NCBI GenBank assembly: GCA_018814465.1
Contig: JAHIZR010000004.1
Span: 1-19,646, forward strand
DNA length: 19,646 nucleotides
Direction of reading: 5' to 3'
Source of the DNA: a bacterium
GTDB lineage: Bacteria; Electryoneota; RPQS01
Shown: in pieces, positions 8,546 through 15,400 of the stretch
How positions within the stretch are numbered: position 1 is the stretch's first letter
Layout: every line of letters begins with the position of its first letter
Position numbers and translations under genes: made by a program
Notes under the pieces: model-generated
Databases searched by the model: none
What the model was told of the DNA's origin: nothing
The model's input: the letters and a program-made list of their open reading frames with translations, nothing else

Positions 8546-8576
8546 AAAAGCCCACTGTTTTCACAGCGGGCTTTTT
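8545..8576. terminator. Bidirectional intrinsic terminator between convergent operons
   Basis: A hairpin with arms AAAAAGCCC (8545-8553) and GGGCTTTTT (8568-8576), with CTG/CAG pairing inside after one A-C mismatch and a short TTTTCA loop. Read from the left it ends in a T run and terminates the miaA transcript. Read from the right the A run becomes a U tract, so it can also end the signalling operon, whose last stop codon is 17 bases away. Confidence 0.9.
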
Positions 8577-8592
8577 AAAATAGTATATTCAA

Positions 8593-10224
8593 TTAGGACA
8601 TTTCATCGCGAAGTTCCGATTCCTCAACCGCATTCAATTTTGCGGGAATCAGGATCCGGAACGTGGTCCCTTTGCCGGGAGCGCTGTTAACATCGAATCT
8701 GCAGCCGTACGCCGATAACAGCTTCTGTACGGTTGATAATCCAAGTCCGGTTCCCGTCGGCTCATCCGCTTCGGTACCCCTTCCCATCGGCGGTTTCGTT
8801 GTGAAAAACGGCGTAAAGAGTTTGTCGAGATGCTCGGAAGCGATGCCATGCCCCGAATCCTTGACCTCAATAATAATATCATCGCCCTTCATAAAAGAGC
8901 GAATCTCCATCTGCTTCTTCTCGCAATTATACATTGCATCCAGCGAATTCCGACAGATATTCATTACGGATTGCGAGAAATCGCTGTATTTCCCCATGAT
9001 CGGCGGAATGTTATCCGCCAGTTCGATCTTCTTTTCCACATTATGTTTGAATTCAAGATCGGCTTCCAGGAACTTCAGCTCTTCTGAGAGCAGGAGATTC
9101 AAATCGATCGGCTGCGCGATTTGCTGGCTTTCCTGACGGCTTTTCCACATCAGATTGCGGATAATTCCGTTGATCCGCTCCACCTGTGCGATCACACCGT
9201 CGATATCCTCGATTTCCGGATGCTTCATCTTGATGACCTGCGCCAGCCCGTAGATCCCCATCAGTGGAGTATTTATATTGTGTGCCACACCCGAAGCCAA
9301 TAGTCCGATGGTCGCCAGTCTTTGTTCGCCGATCAACTCCATTTCCATCAGCTCGGTTCGCTGCTGCAATTCGATCTGATCGGTCATATCCCGCGCGACG
9401 ATCTGCAGGTAGTTTCTCTGTTCCAGTTCGATTTTGTTGACCGATACCTGAGCCATCCGCGAAGTGCCGTCGGGAGAACGGAAGGAGATCCGCTGCAGCC
9501 GCCATTCCTTATGACCGTCTTGCTTCGCTTCATGCAGACACATCGCCAACTGACCGTGAACAAAATGGTCGATCGACTGCTCGGCGATTTCATTGGCCTT
9601 TGCGCCCAATAGCTTGCGCGCGGAAATGTTGAAATCCGCAATTTTTCCGGTTCCCAAATCCACTAACAGAATCGCATCGGCCGCGCGGTCGAAGATCGCG
9701 CGATATTTCAATTCGCTCTCGCGGAGCTGATCGGAACGAACGACCAGACGTTCTTCCAACTGCTTACGGTATTTGGCATTCTCGAGGCGCAGGGATTCGC
9801 GTTCGGTGAGCAGATTAAAGGCATCGAAAGCCAGCGAAACCTCATGCGCTAATTCCTCGCGTTGCAGCGGCTTCATGAGATAATCGAACGCGCCGTATTT
9901 CACCGCGTCGCGAGCCGAAGCGACGGATGGGTCACCCGTGAACATGACAACCTGAGACAGCGGCGTCGCTTCTTTCACTTTTCTTAGCAGGTCTGTGCTG
10001 TCATCCGGCATATGCACATCCAGGATAATCACAGGATATGGATTCTCCGTATGCATCTTTAATGCCGTTGCCGTGGTAAGACTCGAGTCAACCGCCCACC
10101 CTGAATGCGCCAGAAATCCTTCTACGACCTGGCAAACGACATCCTCGTCATCAACGACCAGCAGACGCTTCTCCGCCATGATGCGAGGTCTTTCCTTTCC
10201 ATCGCTTGAGGCAAGCTTGCTCAT
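8593..10224 (-). CDS. Hybrid REC-PAS-histidine kinase
   Basis: A soluble sensor kinase of 543 residues with no membrane segment. Order: receiver domain at about 19-135 (phosphoacceptor D69 in ILDVHMP, K118 in MKP), a short coiled coil, PAS domain at about 168-290, HisKA domain with H315 in SGVAHNINTPL, then a complete ATPase domain with N426 (NICRNSLDA), D456-S-G-H-G and GTGLGL at 491-496. The residue after the phosphoacceptor histidine is N rather than the more usual E or D. It is the only protein of the three-gene operon with an intact ATP-binding domain, so it is the likely source of phosphoryl groups. ATG 10224 has GGAG only four bases upstream; ATG 10179 has AGGAAAG ten bases upstream and gives a protein starting MAEKRLLVVDDE, so either may be right. 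Confidence 0.9.
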   Translation of the reverse strand: MSKLASSDGKERPRIMAEKRLLVVDDEDVVCQVVEGFLAHSGWAVDSSLTTATALKMHTENPYPVIILDVHMPDDSTDLLRKVKEATPLSQVVMFTGDPSVASARDAVKYGAFDYLMKPLQREELAHEVSLAFDAFNLLTERESLRLENAKYRKQLEERLVVRSDQLRESELKYRAIFDRAADAILLVDLGTGKIADFNISARKLLGAKANEIAEQSIDHFVHGQLAMCLHEAKQDGHKEWRLQRISFRSPDGTSRMAQVSVNKIELEQRNYLQIVARDMTDQIELQQRTELMEMELIGEQRLATIGLLASGVAHNINTPLMGIYGLAQVIKMKHPEIEDIDGVIAQVERINGIIRNLMWKSRQESQQIAQPIDLNLLLSEELKFLEADLEFKHNVEKKIELADNIPPIMGKYSDFSQSVMNICRNSLDAMYNCEKKQMEIRSFMKGDDIIIEVKDSGHGIASEHLDKLFTPFFTTKPPMGRGTEADEPTGTGLGLSTVQKLLSAYGCRFDVNSAPGKGTTFRILIPAKLNAVEESELRDEMS

Positions 10225-10244
10225 ACAACTCCGTGGACTTAAGT

Positions 10245-11372
10245 TTAGGATGCGACTCGGCTTTTTGCAGCGGTTTCAAGACTGGACGAATTGCTGAAGC
10301 TCTCTTTGGAGTCCAAAATGAGCTGGATAAGATCTTTCAGTTCCTGAATCTTAAATGGCTTGCCCAGAAATCCGTCAGCCTTGCATTCTCCCGCAGTCGC
10401 ACGAGCCTTTTCAACTCCGTATCCCGTTACCAGAATAACGGGAATCTGCGGATTGTGGGATTTTATCGAAGTGAGCAATTCAATCCCGTTCATTTCCGGC
10501 ATGTGAACATCCGACACAACGAGATCAACCTGCTCATTCATATACTTCTCATATGCTTCTTTCCCTCCCAAAGCGCTGAGCACATCATAACCCATCAAAT
10601 CGAGGATCTTCGACAATGTATGGACCATAAACTGTTCATCGTCGACAACCAGGATTCTGCGGCGATGGCCGTTGGATTTAGTTCCCGCCTTTTGTGTTTT
10701 TTCGGAATCGACGTCGATCATGCCAAGTGAACCCAAGGGATATCCCTTGACTTGATTGGGATCGGCTACTTCGGCTAAACGGTGAATCACGGATTTGATC
10801 TTGGACACTTCCTGACAAATAAAATCCAAAGACTGCTTCACGCCGGGTGAATCCGGCAGACTTTTCAGCCGGATGTATTCCGCGCTGTTGAGAATCACAT
10901 TTAGCGGAGTATTGATTTGATCATTGACGGTCACCGCTGTCTGTGTGATCGCCTTCATTTTCTCTGCGTCCAGCTCTTTCGCGCGCAGTTCATTGCGCAA
11001 ATGTGAACGCTCGATGCCCATCTTTACGCGGTACAGGAGTTCCTCATCTTCACAAGGCTTGACGACATAGTCATAAGCGCCCAAACGAAGCGCGTCGACC
11101 GCGGAGCGAACCGAAGCGTAACCCGTAACAACAATCACAATACTGTCCGGCTGTTGCGTGAGCGCGGCGCGTAAAACATCCAGACCGCTCACTCGGGGCA
11201 TGACCATATCGGTCAGCACGACATCGAATTCCTTGGCACGAAGAATGTCAATAGCCTCCTGCCCGGATGCCACTGCCGTTACATCGTAGGAATCCTGCGA
11301 AAGGACTTCGATGAAACCCGACAGAACCAGCGGATCATCGTCTACAAGCAAAATCTTATAAGTGTCGCTCAT
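10245..11372 (-). CDS. Double receiver protein with a degenerate HisKA-like domain (REC-DHp*-REC)
   Basis: A 375-residue cytoplasmic signalling protein. Receiver 1 spans about 1-125 (acidic DDD at 11-13, phosphoacceptor D55 in LTDMVMP, T83, K105). Receiver 2 spans about 237-355 (D288 in VSDVHMP, T316, K338). Between them, at about 135-205, is a helical segment resembling a kinase dimerisation domain: TVNDQINTPLNVILNSAEY aligns with GVAHNINTPLMGIYGLAQV of the kinase encoded downstream, but the phosphoacceptor histidine position is D151. There is no ATPase domain and no DNA-binding domain. GAGGAA with an eight-base spacer fixes the start. The gene sits 25 bases after the preceding stop and 20 bases before the kinase gene. 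The architecture is clear; the function is inferred to be a phosphorelay acceptor or scaffold. Confidence 0.88.
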   Translation of the reverse strand: MSDTYKILLVDDDPLVLSGFIEVLSQDSYDVTAVASGQEAIDILRAKEFDVVLTDMVMPRVSGLDVLRAALTQQPDSIVIVVTGYASVRSAVDALRLGAYDYVVKPCEDEELLYRVKMGIERSHLRNELRAKELDAEKMKAITQTAVTVNDQINTPLNVILNSAEYIRLKSLPDSPGVKQSLDFICQEVSKIKSVIHRLAEVADPNQVKGYPLGSLGMIDVDSEKTQKAGTKSNGHRRRILVVDDEQFMVHTLSKILDLMGYDVLSALGGKEAYEKYMNEQVDLVVSDVHMPEMNGIELLTSIKSHNPQIPVILVTGYGVEKARATAGECKADGFLGKPFKIQELKDLIQLILDSKESFSNSSSLETAAKSRVAS

Positions 11373-11397
11373 TTTTCATCTTCCTCAAATGTGCAAA

Positions 11398-12036
11398 TCA
11401 TAAAGAAATGGGGAGGTCGATACGAATACTGCGCAGTCCGAAATCATCATATCGAAAGTTGGCCGCGCCGCCGCATTGACGGGTAATCTCATCAATAAGA
11501 ATCGGCAGACCGGCCAGGCCGTCACTGTTATTTGCGTCAATCCACGGCATAATCAGCGGCGCTGCGGAAGCGATCTCACTGAAGAAAGCGACGGTGTTCT
11601 CAAGCTGTTTGGAATGAAGCGCGATATGAACCGGCGCTGGTGAATGATCGATCAGAGCATGACTGATGAGCGTGGCCAACTCCGGAGCGAAAGCGTACAC
11701 ATAGGAATCGGGTGGATAATCATCATCACGCGACAGCGTCGCTCCGCAGCGCTGGATAGACTCAGCGATCTCGCTGACAAAACTGTCTACGGATACATGG
11801 TCCGCCGGGCGCGGCAGGTTTTCATACGTAACTCGAAAAGCGTCGAGCACTCCCGCGAGGCGGTTCATTCCGTCCTCGACTCGTTCCAGCTTGCGGCTGA
11901 GGTCGGCTTCATGAGCGCTGGAACGGTGGATAACCTCGATAAGCGAACGCACTCCCTGCAGCGGATTGCATAACTCGTGGGCGAAGGCGCCCGTGATTTT
12001 CGCAGTCGAAATCTGATTTTCTAAAGGATAACCCAT
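11398..12036 (-). CDS. DHp-domain protein with a degenerate ATPase domain, possible histidine phosphotransferase
   Basis: A 212-residue protein without signal peptide, membrane segment or sensor domain. A good H-box begins almost at the N terminus: TGAFAHELCNPLQGV with H20. A second helix (about 45-72) completes a dimerisation hairpin. The rest looks like a histidine kinase ATPase fold that has lost its motifs: the N-box position reads LATLISHALIDH without the expected asparagine, no DxGxG is present, and only LAGLPILIDEITRQCGG near 174-190 recalls the GLGL box. Intact phosphoacceptor, eroded ATP site and lack of sensor recall the phosphotransferases ChpT and Spo0B. A divergent but active kinase cannot be excluded. 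It is the first gene of the signalling operon. Confidence 0.75.
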   Translation of the reverse strand: MGYPLENQISTAKITGAFAHELCNPLQGVRSLIEVIHRSSAHEADLSRKLERVEDGMNRLAGVLDAFRVTYENLPRPADHVSVDSFVSEIAESIQRCGATLSRDDDYPPDSYVYAFAPELATLISHALIDHSPAPVHIALHSKQLENTVAFFSEIASAAPLIMPWIDANNSDGLAGLPILIDEITRQCGGAANFRYDDFGLRSIRIDLPISL

Positions 12037-12454
12037 GGTCGGCTCTCGTCAATAAATTCGAATAGAGTCCACTTCTTCAAACCGGTCATTCCTCTTTCAA
12101 GCGGAATATCGGATTGCTCTGAGTCCGTTCTTTTTATTTTCCGCTACGAAGTTAACACCGTTTTGCCCGAAATGCAAAGCCTCTAAGTCTCTTTTTGGAT
12201 TCTTTTTCCGAATCATATATTTAGTAGACTCAAAACGACACGAATCCAGAGATGAGTCAACAATATTTAATCAGATTATTAGAATTATTACATCGAAAAA
12301 AGCTCCCGCAACTATAGTAAGTCTATTACCGGAAGTATCCCAACAGCATGTAAACTGGTTCGAAAAACTGAAAGACTCATGCTCTCATGGAATTCTCTAC
12401 GCAAAAAACGGCGCCCAACAGGACGCCGTCTTGAGAAAGAGAGGTATAAGGCTG
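12037..12454. other. Intergenic region: upstream gene terminator and leader of the signalling operon
   Basis: Holds the C25 gene terminator (12402-12430) and, from about 12040 to 12400, an AT-rich stretch with no credible gene. Read on the minus strand this is the region upstream of the 212-residue protein. A TTGACT box is at 12260-12255, but nothing like a good -10 hexamer lies 16-18 bases further on, so no promoter is assigned. An inverted repeat TGGATTC (12196-12202) with GAATCCA (12242-12248) could form a stem in a leader RNA, and a nearer GAATC at 12210-12214 offers a competing shorter stem. Confidence 0.5.
12402..12430 (-). terminator. Intrinsic terminator of the C25 gene
   Basis: On the minus strand the arms ACGGCG (12429-12424) and CGCCGT (12413-12408) enclose a short, partly paired loop and are followed by a run of T (12408-12403). 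It lies 25 bases beyond the stop codon of the large secreted protein, in the right orientation and distance for a Rho-independent terminator. It separates that gene from the signalling operon. Confidence 0.85.
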
Positions 12455-15400
12455 CTATCTTAGATAGACAAGCTTCCTGGTAATCATCCGGTTTCCTGCC
12501 TCGAGCCGGGCAAAATACAGCCCAGAGGCAAGTGAGATCGGCTGCCATGCCGCGCGGTACTTGCCCGCATCCTTTCGCTCATTGACGAGGTCGATTACTT
12601 TCCGGCCCTCGATGTTATAAAGAGATAATCGCATATGCATGCTCTTGGGAATCGTATAAGTGAAAGAGGTGCGGTCATTAAAAGGATTCGGGAAATTCTG
12701 AGCCAGTGTTACCTCTTCGGGAACTGCTTCCGGGCCGAAATCGGAGACCGGAGAGGATGCGTCCAGAAGCTGTACGTCATCAATGTACCAGCCGCCGCCT
12801 TCATCCCGTGAATTCGAACTGAACCAAAACCGAATCCTCGCGCGGTTTGTGGGAGGCAGTCCATCCAATGGCAGCCGCAGCTCATGCCATTCAAGGTCGG
12901 TTCCGTTTATTTCAGCCAGCATTTGATAGGTGGTTACGCCTGTCTGAAGATCGATTCTGGCTCGATCCGCATAATCAGGAATGTCGTACCGCGTCGAAAC
13001 GACCAGCGTGCCGTGTCCGGGAAATTCGAAATAGGGCGATCTCAAGTAAGCATCGGAATAGGAGGGATAGCTGTGCGAATTGAGGTTCCCGCAGTAATAC
13101 GCGGTGCTCTCCGAGACGTACTGTTCGGATTGACGATTCCAAAGACCGGGAGTGCCGTATGTGCTCCAACGGTTGTAGCTGTTCTCGAAATCATCAATGA
13201 ATCCGGCATGACCGATGATAACTGGAATCTGCTCGGTGAACGGATTGCGTTCGCTGCAGCTGATTCTGACATTCATGACAAGGAGGCTCGGTTCAGTTAC
13301 CGTCTCCGCAATGGTCAGATAGAAAGGATCGTCCATCTCACGAAAGGAATTCCCGGACACCGAACCAAAGGGGTAAAACATCGGATCGACGGTCGCGCCG
13401 TCTGAAATCGAAAGCACTTCAATCTCCACATTTGTGGCGCTGCCAATTCCCCTGTTTCGCAGTTTTAAGTAGACCTCAACCGTCTCCCCGGGAGAAATTC
13501 TCCCGTCATCGTTGCCGCCGGGCACAGGATCGGCAAAGCGGAAATTCTCAAACTCTAAAATCGTCTCCGCGACGACGAATGAGAAATCACTCTCCCAGCT
13601 TACGCCGTATCCATCTGTGAGTGTTAAGGTGAATTCGATGGGACGGGAATTCCCGATTCCCCAGGGAACCTGCACGAGAAACGGTTCCGCTGCCTCAAAG
13701 GTCGTGTCGGCTTCCACGATACCGATCGGGACGGAATTGTCAAGAATCGAGATGTTTGTGTTGTTGCGAATCAGCGTTGCCGTCACATTGCTTGCCAGAT
13801 TCTCACCTGAGTTTTGTATGGTGGGAAACAGCTCGATCGTCTCCAAAGGATTGAACTCGTGATTGCCGTTCCCGGAACTGGCGTCGGTTTCATCATCGTC
13901 GACTCGCAGCGCAACCGAATTCAGTACCGGTCCGGTTACTGTCAGCGATGGCAATACCACGCACGGCAGCGCGCCTTCGCCCAATGACAAAGTGAAATTG
14001 ACAAACTTCCCGTTCGGAATGGCGGGTGATAACTCGACGACAACCGGATTGCTGCTGACACTCGCTCCGGCAGGGATTGCCGGAAAAGCCAATTCAGAGG
14101 TGATCAGCTCGACTTGCGGATCCATTTCCAAAAGCACGCCGGCGGAAGCGGGCATGTCCACGGTTCCGATATTGGTTAGTTGAACAGCCAACTCAATTGT
14201 CTCGCCGTTTTGCGCGGTGCCGTTGCCGTTGCCGCTGGACGCGCCTTCGTTGTCATCATCGATCATATTGCCGCCAAACACCACGTATGGACCGCTGGTG
14301 TCCCTGCCAGTTGTGATTAAGACCGCACTTCTCGCCCGCGGGGAACGGAATCCCGGGACTGGGAATGATGCGTAGCTGAGCGGCAGCGCGAATCCCGCTG
14401 TGCGATCCTGAATCCCGATGGTTGCGTAATTATCCCACGCATCAACATTGTTTATGGTGTGATATTGGAACAGAATGTCGCCATCGCCCGTGCGTGTCGG
14501 CCAGCAGTCCGTGTCGTACAGCATAAGCTGAAAGGTCTCGATGGTGCCGTTGCCGTAAGCGTTTTCCATCCGGCTCCACTGTACGATAAATCTGCCGCTG
14601 GCTTCATGGTAATAGGCGCAGATCCTGCCGTTCCCCGAAATCAGGTCATCCCAGAATGGACACAGCATCCGCTCCGGCGAAGCGATCGCGGGAATGGCGT
14701 AATTACGGAAATAACTCTCATCGGTATCGCCAAACGCCGCAAATCCGTTTGTGCAGACTGAAAGCTGCGAATATGAATTGCCGTAGAAACTGAAACTGAA
14801 GGGCAAATCAACGGTCACGGTTGCGTCATAGCCCGCTGCGATATCGGACACCTGCAGAATCGTGCCCGGACCTCCGTAATGGGGATCGATCTCGAACCAG
14901 CTGTATTGCGGCGCTTCCGGATATCCCGCGTCCCAGCTGTCGTAAGCGCGATAGCCGTAACCGTCCGGCGCTGTCGGATCGGAATCCGTCAAATTCCCGA
15001 TCATTAAGTCATAGTCAACAATCAGATAATTCCCGCCGACAATATTGCGTTCAAATTTCACCTGCACAGGAATACGTTCTCCTGGATACATCTCGTCAAC
15101 AGAGATCTGAAAGTTGTTCGTACCTGAACCTGACGAGGTCATCCCCGGCTGGATAGGATCATATGTCGCAATTGAGTCTAGTATCTGTATCCGATCGTCG
15201 AATGAAGTCAGCGTTGCAATTGAGATGGGCATCGTCGCTTCCCCGAAATTATGGACAATAAGACTTATAGATTGCGTCATTCCCGGCTCCGGACTACCTA
15301 TTCCCCCATCAGTAGCTACGCCAGAGACGGTCAATCTTGGTGTAAGGATTTCGTGTGACGTCTGCCACGTACTCATGATTCCTTGAAACCACCAATCCAA

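Noticed and set aside
9053..9505. A 150-codon minus-strand frame inside the hybrid kinase gene
   Set aside because: It is in another frame of the region encoding the PAS and HisKA domains, which are clearly recognisable; the alternative product is not protein-like.
10206..10730. A 174-codon plus-strand frame over the second receiver and the kinase start
   Set aside because: The minus strand encodes an intact receiver domain with D288 and K338 and has a ribosome binding site; this frame has neither.
12232..12260. Sigma-70 type promoter (TTGACT) before the signalling operon
   Set aside because: The hexamer 17 bases further on reads CGTTTT, a poor -10, so the match is not enough for a promoter call.
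12884..13405. A 173-codon plus-strand open frame within the C25 gene
   Set aside because: It lies inside a continuous 1722-codon gene whose protein domains span this part; the frame is a shadow.
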